NCBI GenBank assembly: GCA_973895155.1
Contig: OZ316893.1
Location: 15,438,001 to 15,502,000 of the forward strand
DNA from: Marsupella aquatica
Taxonomy: Eukaryota; Marchantiophyta
DNA length: 64,000 nucleotides
Direction of reading: 5' to 3'
The notes below the pieces were generated by a model that saw nothing but the letters and a program-made list of their open reading frames with translations, was not told where the DNA came from and made no database searches. The position numbers were made by a program, and so were the translations under genes. Below, piece after piece: positions 45,404-55,686 of the stretch; the first letter of the stretch is position 1, and every line of letters begins with the position of its first letter.

Positions 45404-47943
45404 AAAACCCATGCCCAGCTGGTGATCTGAAGTAGTGGCAAAACGAGCAATATAGGGCAAGAGCTGCGAAAAGTGCTAGATGAGAATTGTTTGTTTGGTT
45501 CATAAGTCATTGTTTTGCCTACTTCCCCTCCCGCTTCCCCGCTTCCCCGCTAGCGAGGCTTATAAACATTAAAAAATACTTTTGAGTAAATTAATTGTAT
45601 TTTGGTATTTTAATAAATTACTTGAGTCAGTATGAGTAAAATGTGAAGCACTCAATTTACTCAATGTTTCATGGTTATAATTTACTCAATGTTTCATAAA
45701 ACCATGAAGGCCAAATTAGGTATTTATATAAAAACTAAATGTACTTTATATTTTATCTTTTTATTGAACTTTAAAAAATGGTTGAAATATTGGGGAATGG
45801 AACAAAGCTCTAAGTAATGGCCCCTAACAAAGTATCTTTAAGACATGACAGGGAAAATCTTTGGACAGAAGTGATAATTTGGTTATTGACATTGACTGTA
45901 CTTTAGGGAGACTTGATAGTGACTGTACTTTATGGAGACTGTACTTTATGGACAGGAAAATAAACACTAATATTCATGCACATTTTTATGTTTTAACTAG
46001 TCCATCTAAGTTTCATTTATCCATGGGGTTTTATGGACAACCTCTCGGTTCATCCCGGCTTTAAGTTACTAGAATGATGTAACTATATTGACTTTGTATT
46101 GAGAGAAGGTCTCCCCCTCCCCTATTTCATTCGCACTGTCTTTTCCTGACAGCGGGTGTCTGTGGATCTTCAACAGGGCCAAACATTCACCCTCCTTCGT
46201 AGGGCTGAGGCAGTTGGTTTAGGGCCTCCCGTCAGGTTCTGTTTCGTGACCCTCCTATGCGGTTTACTCCAGAGCGCCTTTTAGTTCTTCGCACAATAGG
46301 GTGTTAGCCTTCACGGCTCCTTTGTAGATTACTTTTTGTCCTTATTCCTTCTTTGGCTTTTGGTTGGGGACCCCTTGGCTTGTCTTCTTGAGGCTCTTTC
46401 CCCTCTTTTCCTGCCCTTCATTAGGTTCTTTTGTCTTTGGGATCATGTCTCCCAATTCTACCTTTTATACTTTTGTGCACTGTGATACTATGTAATCTCA
46501 GTAATTTAATTCTCTCATTATTACATAGGACTGTCATGCAATACTGTATGGAGTATATAACATTAATTTCTTATGCATGGATGGTAGAGGGTGGACCATG
46601 TATCCATGGATGGTAATGAGTTGCCTTTGTTCTATTTGCTTGGAAAGCCGTGCATTACGTTTTCCCTACACTAAATATAATTCACTTTTTGCTTTATTCC
46701 TGCCACTTTTTCCAGTTTAGTTTTTTTACCTACACCAAATATAATTCACTTTTACCTTTATTCCTTACACTTTTTCCAGTTTAGTTTTCTTCACCCAAAA
46801 TGCCCTGCCAAATTTGGAAGACTACCACATACATCACAAAAGGATGCAACTTTATATATTATAGTTTTTGATGAGTCAAATGTTCACAAAAACCAGACCC
46901 TGCCTAGAGAGGCATGGCTGAGTGTGCATGTGATAATTCACTTGAGTGGAGACTGATTGGTGTTGTGACTGACTTTTCCTTAAAAAACAAAACAAAACTT
47001 CATACAACAAAACTAGACCCTAATTTGTAGTGAGACTCTCAATTCTCAATGGAATTTCATCATGTTAGGCTGAGAAAGATCTTCCAAGAAACTTGCAACA
47101 AAACCTGTCCAATTTTATTTATTTTTAATTTGATATCGAGGGAGATCCGGAATGTGGAAGTTAGCTGCAGTTCAATAAATTCAGAAGCTCAAATCGTAGA
47201 TTGTGAGTGATGTCAGAAATTTAAGAATTTCAGTAAAAGCAGCTTTCAAAACACAAAAGAATTGTTAAATGTTAAAATTTAGTATCCAAAGTTGCAAAAC
47301 AAACCCCTTACGCCTGATATGGACCATGTTCTTCAAACCTCCACCAAACCTTCTTCCACAACTGAACTCCTGTATCGGTCCAATTCTGATGAGGTTGACA
47401 TTTGTGATTTGATAGATACTAAACTACCGATCGATATCAGTGTCCCCTCATCAAATTCTACGGCGCCACCAGTGACGGTCGATCAATCATGGTTATACAT
47501 GTTGCGGACACAAGTACACAAGTGAATCATCTAACGAGGAGTCAAAATGATATTCTGGGGGATCTAGGTAGATTCCACTGGGAATGTTGTCCGGAACATG
47601 ATATGGACATGTAGGTACACATCACCTTTTTAGCGTTCCCAAACTAGAAGACAAAACATAGAGAAAAATCATGAAATCACATGGCTGAAAGCACTGTATG
47701 AGATCGGCCTCCGCGAACGCCAAAGCTTATAGTTTCGGGCTCGGTGTTTTTACTGTCAGGAAACTAGGTGCATGCACCAAGTTTCAGGGAGCGCATTCCA
47801 GTGCAGTATCTGACGTGGAGTGCATTTAGCAACGTTTTGGATTCCCTGTGTGAGATATGTAAGGAAGGTAATATAGGCACTTGCTACTAACCAGAAAATA
47901 CATATGCTGATTGAATTGTTGTTGAAAGCTGTGTGTACTCAAG
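45404..47943. other. Intergenic, no gene recognised
   Basis: Contains a tandem CTTCCCCGCTTCCCCG phrase (about 45530), repeated GACTGTACTTTA phrases near 45.9 kb, and a ~64-bp duplication at 46665-46792. A 77-codon frame at 47292-47525 has no recognisable family. Confidence 0.45.
46665..46792 (+). repeat. ~64-bp tandem duplication
   Basis: Units begin CCTACAC(T/C)AAATATAATTC and end CACTTTTTCCAGTTTAGTTT. The second starts at about 46729. Confidence 0.85.
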
Positions 47944-48400
47944 ATGAATATTCTCAAGATCACTAAATACATCCTAGGACTCGACTTTGGCACTTCTTTC
48001 TCGGGATTCGCATATGCTCTCATATCGAAGCCAGAATAAACTTATTTCTATCAATGTCTTAATAGACTCTGGTTCCAAGACGATGAACTTATTTTCTATC
48101 GGTGGGATAATGGTCAGCCCAAATGGTAGGACACGAGCGATTTTAGAATAGAAATATCGAACACCTGCATAAGCTAGACATGCTGACAGTCACTAAAAGC
48201 ATTCTTTCTTCAGCGAAAACATCAGCGACCGACCTTCCCGAAGCACTTCTTGAAGGACTATATCCGATCGATAATCGGAGGAAGTTTTCAGAATTATTTA
48301 TCAGCGACGCTCTTAAAAACAGTCTCGGCAGTCATATCACCATAGAAGACATTCAATGGTGCATAACAGTGATAGGGAAATTGATAGCGAAATTGCTTTT
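47944..48400 (+). pseudogene. Decayed HSPA12-like Hsp70 fragment
   Basis: Starts with a good ATG and reads YILGLDFGTSFSGFAYALIS, matching the first phosphate-binding motif of the intact gene at 53.8 kb (VVVGVDFGTTFSGFAFALTS). It hits a stop after 31 codons (48037). In another frame from about 48210 it resumes with TDLPEALLEGLYPI and GSHITIEDIQWCITV, matching AELPEGL and GAHITMEDVQWCLTV. About 100 residues between the blocks are missing and nothing after the second block is recognisable. The relic is deleted and frameshifted, so it cannot make a working ATPase. Confidence 0.85.
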
Positions 48401-51293
48401 GCCGCTCCCTGAGTGCCGTCCTTGCCGGGCTTGGGAGTGTTGTGCGCTGTTTCTCTTCTCTTTGTAGCTACTTGGCATGTTGTACTGATAGAATTAGATG
48501 GATTTGATCTCGCTTGCCAGGAAAGAAATCAAAAGATGTTGCTTAGAAAATTCAAGAACAGAAAATTGTTTCTTGGCATAGACTACCCACGGAACCACAC
48601 TACTCACCCGTAGCTGGTAAAACTATCAGGGTGCTGATTTGCACCCTGGGGCCTTGTCAAAAAGTGCTGTAAGCTGCACTACAGGTACTGTAGCTAAGCA
48701 TGTGTTGAATCCATGTTTTACACTTCATAACCAACGTCCTCACGCAAAAACCTCAGGCTATGATGAGTCCAGCCAACAAACTCTGGAGCTCCGTCTATGG
48801 ATACAGTGTTCATATGTAGTGTTCGTTGGATTGAGTCCCTGTATACTGTAACTCTAAAAATGCTCCGTACGATGGACTCAAACATGTCTTGTATGCCCAG
48901 ACACTGTTCGCCACTGACACAAATCCTTGGACCAACTTTCGACTTCTAGCCTTTCTAGCTTCTTACAAGGCCTTGCCGCTTGCCTAGCTTCTTACAAGGC
49001 GTTGCCGCTTGCCTATGAAAGGTGATCACCACCAGACTATGAGAGTCTGTTCCTTGGATTTAAATTTCGTTTCACTAAAAAAATCGAAAGATTGCCACAA
49101 TTCGAAGAAAGCAGAGGTTTTCGCGGCAAATTGTATCGGAAAGTGAAATTCGTGAAACTTCATCGTAGTCAAACCTGCTCGAACACAAATCACGCAAAGG
49201 GGATTCCAGATGCTGCTATCCGTTCATCTCCGTCAGGGCTGCCAAGCAAATAGGATAGGATAACGGACAACCAACAAACACACGAACTGAGCTAGCAAAC
49301 GATATGAAATCACCTGGCCGGCCAGTTAGAGGATCAATCCAGGATTGTGGCTCCACGTACGGGAATACAATGACCGCGGTGACACTCTTGAACATGTCGC
49401 CTTCACGATACATTGATCTTCGAGAAATTTCTTTCCAAATCTATGCTCATCATGACTTCGATTCCAGGATGTCGATCGGTGAGCGAACTCAGGTTGTACT
49501 CAGCTATCCTGACTTTGACGTGCTCGATTATCTCCGCGAAAAATTTGTTCAAACGAACTGTACTGTAAAGGCGCTAACGATCATGAGTCCGATAATCTTT
49601 GCGATATTACAATTAGCTGTCAATTCACCCGTGTAGGTACCGGTAGCTCAAACTTACAAGCAGTATTTGTACTGTGAAGGCGATACCCAGCGAGCGTGAG
49701 CGTCACTCGATCCCATAGGGTGAGGACTTTGGACGTACCCTATGGGAGTGGCGCCAGGCTCCTGTGTATCTCCATTAGAGTACTTAAACTTGTAGTTAGT
49801 TAAGGTACTGTCATCGAGAAGTTGCCCTAGCCAAGATATGAGATGGAAATTTGTGTTATCAGTAAACTTAATCATATACTCAAAGCTTCATTTCCGTAGT
49901 AGTCCGTTTGAGCATTTGTTTTCTGAATCAAGCATAAGTGGCTTGGATAGGTTACTTAATGCAAGAGAACATTTATTTTTCAGAACATTCTGGAACCATA
50001 TTATAGCTGTTAACATTTATGAGGTATCTTTGCTCTCAGGTTGCCCCAATAGACATACTAGCTACCGTGCAAAATCAAGGTTTTCAAAAAAATGAGCTTG
50101 GAGTTACATTTTGTAATGAACACATTTGGACTTGACAATGTTCGCTACAGCAGATCTATGGTACTAATGCAAAGATTCCAAATTAACTTCTTGTTATATT
50201 TTGTCCCACATCTTGATTTGAAAATGTTCACAACGCTACAGTAGATCTATGGATTGGTGCTAATCATCTAGACTGAAACTACGGCCTCCAGTCCCCTTGA
50301 ACTGGTCAATAAAATTGATCAGCTTCAGAACTAATAGAACTCTTCGACTTTCGAATGCACGTTTGTGTAGAGAAAAATCTTGTCAAGTCTCCTGCTTGAC
50401 GACGAGTTTCAAAGCCCAGCAAGAGCTCTGCTACTGAGAATGTAAACTGAGAATGTAATTAAGGATCAATATTAGATGACTTTGTCGATTGCAAAGCGTT
50501 ATGATACTTCAAGCAAAGGCCAAGGACAGCTCTGACTTGTTTCTCGCGATCAGCCTGCGATCACGGCTTTATAGGGTACGTACACCCTTGGGATCAATTG
50601 AGCTTTTGGGGGGCCACGGTAATATTTCTATTATGTCGCGACTGCTTTACGTTCAACGAGGATCTCTATGTGCCATGGACATCAGTTGTTTACGTTGAGC
50701 GAAGATTGTATAATATAGTGGAATGAACATTCGACTGAGTGTTAATGTGGCTTGTGTAGATATATGGATCTTGCAGTCATTTTAAATGTACCTGAATAAA
50801 TTCCAACAGATCATAACACATAACAACAAGTGACTTGGACCGGATATAGCAGTGTGAAAAAAGAGACTGAGTAGCCCAATGTGCTCCAAAGCTGACAATC
50901 CAGCTCTTTACGCAGGAGAATCTGTGAGCAGGCCAGACCAGACATCAAGATCGAGACGGAAAGTTCTGAACTAAATAGAAATAATATGAATGTCATTAAA
51001 CTCACAGATGAATCCATAGATTCACTTCTAACAAAAGTGGGTGAACCAAGCCCCATGACATCCTTTTCAAACGGAAGTATGTACGAGCTCAATATTTAAA
51101 ATCTCGATTTTCAGATCATAACTTCCAGCTTGCTAGCGCTGGCAGACACTCGATCTAAAACTGCCAAGGCACCGATCAAAATATCTACTTAGTGTAACGA
51201 AATCCAGGATCTCTCGAGCACCCACATGATCGGTATGCTGTAAGAAGCTGCTGCATTACTAAGCACCAGTCAGGTGTGTACATTAAAAAAAAC
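48401..51293. other. Intergenic, no gene recognised
   Basis: Holds a 29-bp tandem duplication (48955-49012). A 110-codon plus-strand frame at 49304-49636 (with LSYPDFDVLDYLREKF) looks protein-like in composition, but I do not recognise it and it has no clear partner exons. The rest is AT-rich with short frames only. Confidence 0.4.
48955..49012 (+). repeat. 29-bp tandem duplication
   Basis: Units 48955-48983 and 48984-49012 (CTAGCTTCTTACAAGGC, then TTGCCGCTTGC) differ at one base. Confidence 0.95.
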
Positions 51294-52472
51294 TTAGTCG
51301 AAGCGACTATCCTCCACAGCTAGATAAATCTGGCATTTGAAGATGGACTTCCTGAGTCGAAAGCCAGGACAAATCATAAAGCCCACCTTAGAGACAAATC
51401 GCTCATCGTCATGGATTGACACGACACTGTCCATGTATTCTGTGTGCAACTCGGTTTCCTGGCTAGGTCTAAAGATCCCGACATGAGTTTGAAAGGAATA
51501 GGAAAGTTTATGCAAAGACCAAACTCTCTTCGCCACTGCTGAAAAGCTTTCCATCAGCCGAACTGTTGCCTCCCCAGCTCCTGGGCTTTCAAGAGCATTA
51601 ATTGAGAGGTTCGCGACGGTAGCCTGATCAGAAGATTGCCACAAGGACAGGAAAACTCGTATTTTTTGACGACGGAATTCCTCAAACCAGTCCTCCGCAC
51701 GCTTATCAATAGCAGAAGCATTAACTTCTAGAAGCTGAAAATACTCAAACGACTTCAGCCTCCGTTCGGTCTCATCCAGGAAAATGGAGGTACCTCCACA
51801 GCAAAACATCTCGTTCTCAAAATCTCGGAACAGTGTTTCAAAAGTCCAGGCCCTGAGCAGGTATGTCACATGACCCGGTCGTGCGAGATACGCGTTTTGA
51901 AAATGCTTTCTCAGACCGGAATTGACTTTATCCAGACTATGCATCCTAGCATACTGAAAAAAGACTTTAGTGAAACTTGCTGCAGCAGTCTGTATGGCAT
52001 TTAGCGAAGTTTCAAAAATGAAGGGTGTTGCTGCACCATCCGTGTACGACCCACACCCTTCTAATTCTTTGCATAGCTGCTGCTGCATTTTGGCCACCTT
52101 TGCTTCTAATTCGAGTCTGACTTGCTCACCTTTGATGGCATTGCTTTCGAGTCTCTTGATCTGTTGATTGTTGTCACTCAATTGTAACTGGCATGAATGA
52201 AGCTCTTCCTCTAGAAGCATCCTGTCATCATTCTGCTCAACAGCAGAGTCGGGGTGGCTCAGTTTGGCTCGTTTCCCGGTGGACGTTTTCTCGGCTTCAA
52301 TTCTCTTTTCATTGCCACTGGAATTGAACTCACGAACACTTCTGAACTTCTCATCTGCTCCGGAGCCCGCGTTCGAAGTTGGAAGTTCTCCCGACCTTTT
52401 CGTTCCCGCAAGACGTGTCTGAGCTCCCTCATTGCCTATTTTATCTCCACAGTGCCCGCCACAGTGAACCAT
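51294..52472 (-). CDS. DUF641 / GIL1-IRKI-like coiled-coil protein
   Basis: Encodes 392 residues from MVHCGGHCGD. The frame is open 41 codons further upstream, but a splice acceptor (TGTATTACAG) lies just before this Met, so the upstream codons are probably intron. Residues 20-80 are polar, with a basic patch (KRIEAEKTSTGKRAK) that could be a nuclear signal. Residues about 84-139 form a coiled coil (MLLEEELHSCQLQLSDNNQQ onward). The rest (ETSLNAIQTAAASFTKVFFQ, then AWTFETLFRDFE) and the ending CPGFRLRKSIFKCQIYL fit the plant family of GRAVITROPIC IN THE LIGHT 1 and IRK-interacting protein. Those act in light-gravity signalling or beside a receptor kinase, with no known enzyme activity. The family call rests on recalled similarity. 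A related C-terminal relic lies 6 kb away on the same strand. Confidence 0.65.
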   Translation of the reverse strand: MVHCGGHCGDKIGNEGAQTRLAGTKRSGELPTSNAGSGADEKFRSVREFNSSGNEKRIEAEKTSTGKRAKLSHPDSAVEQNDDRMLLEEELHSCQLQLSDNNQQIKRLESNAIKGEQVRLELEAKVAKMQQQLCKELEGCGSYTDGAATPFIFETSLNAIQTAAASFTKVFFQYARMHSLDKVNSGLRKHFQNAYLARPGHVTYLLRAWTFETLFRDFENEMFCCGGTSIFLDETERRLKSFEYFQLLEVNASAIDKRAEDWFEEFRRQKIRVFLSLWQSSDQATVANLSINALESPGAGEATVRLMESFSAVAKRVWSLHKLSYSFQTHVGIFRPSQETELHTEYMDSVVSIHDDERFVSKVGFMICPGFRLRKSIFKCQIYLAVEDSRFD

Positions 52473-53780
52473 CTTTTGAAACACCTGTAATACAGAAAGA
52501 CATCTTAGACTACATTCGTTATACATATTTGAGTGATCACTCGGCTTCCAACTAGATATAAAGTTGGTCGATAGCAGTTGTTGGAGCTTCCACATAAGGC
52601 AGAATCTATGCTCCGTATATGCTCCGTATATGCTCAGATAGATGAATACAGGACGTGATTAATTGGAATTGGATACCACAAACTCGTACATATGGAGGCC
52701 ATGTAATGTGAATGTGAGCTGTGTGAAAACGAAACAATCATAAGAGTACCTTCTCTAGGAAGGGGATAGTTTTCTTCGCGTAATTCATCGAGACAAAAGG
52801 AAGTTTGGAATAGTAGGGCAAAACGTGCACTATCTCCAATTTAATTCAGCTCCCTGTTTTGACTCTCGTCAGATCAAAAAGTGTGATGGTGTCTTGATCA
52901 GCCTGCCTGCAGAATTAATGAAGACCAAATTAACGATATTGAGCGAAGAAGCGCTTGGAAATGTACGTACCAGAAGCTTAAAGTCTTTGAAAATTGAACA
53001 GAAGCGAAAAACAGGCTCTAATATCGGAACAATGAGGTAACTGATAATGAGATCGTTCATGGGGAGCGAACTCTAGGACACTTGCCGAGTGAGCGCGAGC
53101 ACAGAAGGATCCAGAACTAGTCAGTCATTGAAAACCTTCAAGGTCTCAGATTCCAGAGCTGAAACTTCCTCGACGGCCTTTCTAAGGCCGAGTTGAGTTC
53201 TAATCGTGGTGCATGCCTACTATTTGTCAATTCGATCATATCGCTTTGCTGCTTCCAGGTCTACAACTAATCTACCATACGTACAATCAAGCTAAAAGTA
53301 CCGGCTCCTCGAAAATTCGATTAATTCACTTCAGACAACCGTGAACCTCACGATGGCGGTTGTACGTGTACGTTTAGTCTGTACCTGAGGTACCCTAGCC
53401 TCATACTTTCAATGATTACATCAATCACCTCAAGTCAATTACAGCCACGGCGGCGACAACGTACAATGGTATGTTGGAGCCAGTCGTGCTAGCCATGTCT
53501 TCATGATACCGTATAGTCTTTTGATCCGGTCGACCATGATGCACATGGCATCGATTTAACCTAAGCATCACATCGTGGCATCATTTTGAATTATAAATAC
53601 TCCTTTTTGTAATTGAGGAAACACTCTAGCTCGGTGAGACATGATATGAGTCCGAAACTTGCCGCTGGACCAGTCTTTTCTTAGAAGCGGATTTTTGCAG
53701 ACAGAAGAAGGAACAAAGTAGGCAATTAGCCATCTATTCCCAACTTTCGGCCTCGTCGTCAGGTCCTGGTCTTCGCGAAA
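52473..53780. other. Divergent spacer between DUF641-like and HSPA12-like genes
   Basis: About 1.3 kb separates the two divergently transcribed genes, so promoters of both should lie here. Probable leader intron of the DUF641-like gene begins at about 52490. A TATA-like site for the Hsp70 gene lies at 53592. A short GCTCCGTATAT duplication is at about 52610-52630. No other gene is seen. Confidence 0.5.
53592..53599 (+). promoter_or_regulatory. TATA-like box for the HSPA12-like gene
   Basis: TATAAATA stands about 190 bases before the start codon, allowing a leader of about 155 bases. Position and strand are suitable; no heat-shock element was clearly seen near it. Confidence 0.4.
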
Positions 53781-55628
53781 ATGAATCTTCTGAGCATCAG
53801 TAGATCGAGGGCCAAAGTGGTTGTCGGGGTAGATTTCGGCACTACGTTTTCTGGATTTGCGTTTGCTCTCACGTCGAAGCCGGATGAAGTGCACAAATTC
53901 TACGAGTGGCCTGATGTGGGAGCGGCAGGAGGAGTGAATTATTGTAAGACACAGTCGAGTATGTTGTACGAAGCGGGACAAAGTCCAGGTTCCTACGTCT
54001 TGAAGGACTGGGGATATTCCGCACTTGTCCAACATATGCGGGGAATTAGACCTCAACGGCCCGAGCAGATAACTTCCGGCGATAATGCGCTTGGCATTAC
54101 AAATCAACTTCTTCCAGTTCCTGGACAGGAATTTGCAACGAGACCGGCGTCATATTTTCTCACTTTGTTCAAGCTCCATCTGGTCGAATCTGGAAGGACA
54201 TGTACAGCACCGGCAGAGCTTCCGGAAGGTCTCACAGTAAGGCGAGTCATCTCCGACTATCTCCGCAAGCTCTCGGAGTTTGCAATGCAAGCAGTCCAAA
54301 GTCGCATGGGCGCTCACATCACGATGGAAGATGTGCAATGGTGCCTCACTGTCCCTGCAATTTGGGATGATCGATCCAAACAAGAGATGAAAATTTGTGC
54401 ATCCATGGCGGGCATGACGAAAGGTCCAGATTGTCCATTGGATTCTGCGGAATCCGCAAGTCCACATCCTGTGATAATTGTAATAGAGCCAGAAGCTGCA
54501 TCCTTCTATTGCCAAAAGAAGGTTCCGTTGGGTCTCAGTGAGGGAGACAAGTTCTTAATCGTCGACGTTGGTGGAGGAACTGTCGACTTGGTGCTGCACC
54601 AGAAAATCGGTGCAGGCTCCGGCCTGAAGGTCCGAGAAGTGTCCCCAAGTTCTGGTGGGCTCTTCGGCGGATCGTTTGTCGACAAAGCTTTTTTTAATTT
54701 TCTGAGTCGGAAGATCGGCTGTTTTAATGAGTTTGCTCGGACTCATACCGACTCAGTCCTTAAATTGAAGGGTTGGTGGGAAACCATCAAGTATGGATTC
54801 AATGGAAGTATGCACTTCCCCTATGACTTGGAGCTGCCAGCTCGCCTGGCGCGCGCATGGGAAGAGCATGAGTCTTCAAATAGCATACTTTCCAACATGA
54901 CAGGCTCTTATGATGCTATCGAGTTATCCCTTGGAGATATGCTTAGTCTATTTGATCCGGTAGTTGATGAGATAATCAAGCTCATCGAGTCCATCATGAT
55001 ACCAGATTTGATGGCAATGATGATAGTCGGAGGTTTCTCAGGCTCTCCATATCTGATCGAAAGAATCAAGCAAGAATTCTCTACGAGAGTCGGAGCTATT
55101 GTGTTTCCGGACGAGCCAGGAGCTGCAATATGCTGCGGGGCAGTGTTGTTTGGGGTATATGGAGCAGACCTTGTATGTTCGAGGAAGTCGAAGAAAACAT
55201 ATGGGATCGACACTACTCGCCGGTTTTCCTCAGATGATCCTCGCCATTTGATGTTTCAGGATGACAATGGAGAAGCACTCTGTGCTGACGTTTTCTGTGC
55301 ATACACAAAGACAAATGACGAAGTTCCGCTCGATCACTGTGTGAGTCACAGATTTTATCCTGTCAGTAAAAGTCAGACTGGGATGTCAATCAGCTTATTC
55401 TCAACTGCAGATCCTAATCCGAAATATGTGTGTGACCCTGGAGTCACCAAAGAGAGTACTTTCAGCATTACCTTCCCTAACGAGATCGAGCTAGGTAAAA
55501 CGCCAGAAGTTTTAATTTCCATGTACTTTGGTCGCACCTTAATTGAAGTGGTAGCAGAGGGCCAGAACTTCGGCACCGGAGAAACTTTCAAAATGCCGAA
55601 GGTGAGTTTTGAGAAAAGCTTCGACTGA
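53781..55628 (+). CDS. HSPA12-like Hsp70 ATPase protein
   Basis: Encodes 615 residues in one exon. It has the actin/Hsp70 ATPase landmarks: phosphate-1 motif VVVGVDFGTTFSGFAFAL (residues 13-30), phosphate-2 motif DKFLIVDVGGGTVDLVLHQ (about 256-274) and adenosine motif MMIVGGFSGSPYLIERI (about 412-428). FSGFAFAL, the MEDVQWCLTVPAIW block and EPEAASFYC are typical of the HSPA12A/B branch rather than canonical Hsp70. The canonical peptide-binding domain and EEVD tail are absent; instead there is a short beta-rich end. It is probably cytosolic, with an unknown client. AAGGTGAGT at 55599-55607 is a consensus 5' splice site 11 codons before the stop, so a spliced form with another C-terminus is possible. 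A 41-bp tandem duplication spans the stop codon. A decayed relative lies at 47.9 kb. Confidence 0.88.
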   Translation: MNLLSISRSRAKVVVGVDFGTTFSGFAFALTSKPDEVHKFYEWPDVGAAGGVNYCKTQSSMLYEAGQSPGSYVLKDWGYSALVQHMRGIRPQRPEQITSGDNALGITNQLLPVPGQEFATRPASYFLTLFKLHLVESGRTCTAPAELPEGLTVRRVISDYLRKLSEFAMQAVQSRMGAHITMEDVQWCLTVPAIWDDRSKQEMKICASMAGMTKGPDCPLDSAESASPHPVIIVIEPEAASFYCQKKVPLGLSEGDKFLIVDVGGGTVDLVLHQKIGAGSGLKVREVSPSSGGLFGGSFVDKAFFNFLSRKIGCFNEFARTHTDSVLKLKGWWETIKYGFNGSMHFPYDLELPARLARAWEEHESSNSILSNMTGSYDAIELSLGDMLSLFDPVVDEIIKLIESIMIPDLMAMMIVGGFSGSPYLIERIKQEFSTRVGAIVFPDEPGAAICCGAVLFGVYGADLVCSRKSKKTYGIDTTRRFSSDDPRHLMFQDDNGEALCADVFCAYTKTNDEVPLDHCVSHRFYPVSKSQTGMSISLFSTADPNPKYVCDPGVTKESTFSITFPNEIELGKTPEVLISMYFGRTLIEVVAEGQNFGTGETFKMPKVSFEKSFD

Positions 55629-55686
55629 TGGTTTCCGTGATGAATAGTTTTGAGAAAAGCTTCGACTGATGGTCTCCGTGATGAAT
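55605..55686 (+). repeat. 41-bp tandem duplication across the Hsp70 stop codon
   Basis: Units 55605-55645 and 55646-55686 differ at one base. Each encodes the last residues SFEKSFD and the stop (second copy untranslated), so the 3' end of the coding region has been copied into the 3' untranslated region. Confidence 0.95.

Noticed and set aside
49304-49636. 110-codon plus-strand frame with LSYPDFDVLDYLREKF
   Set aside because: Composition is plausible but I see no known family, and the start context and neighbouring exons do not support a gene. Kept only as a note.
53568-54515. Minus-strand frames opposite the HSPA12-like gene
   Set aside because: Antisense shadows of a well-supported coding region.
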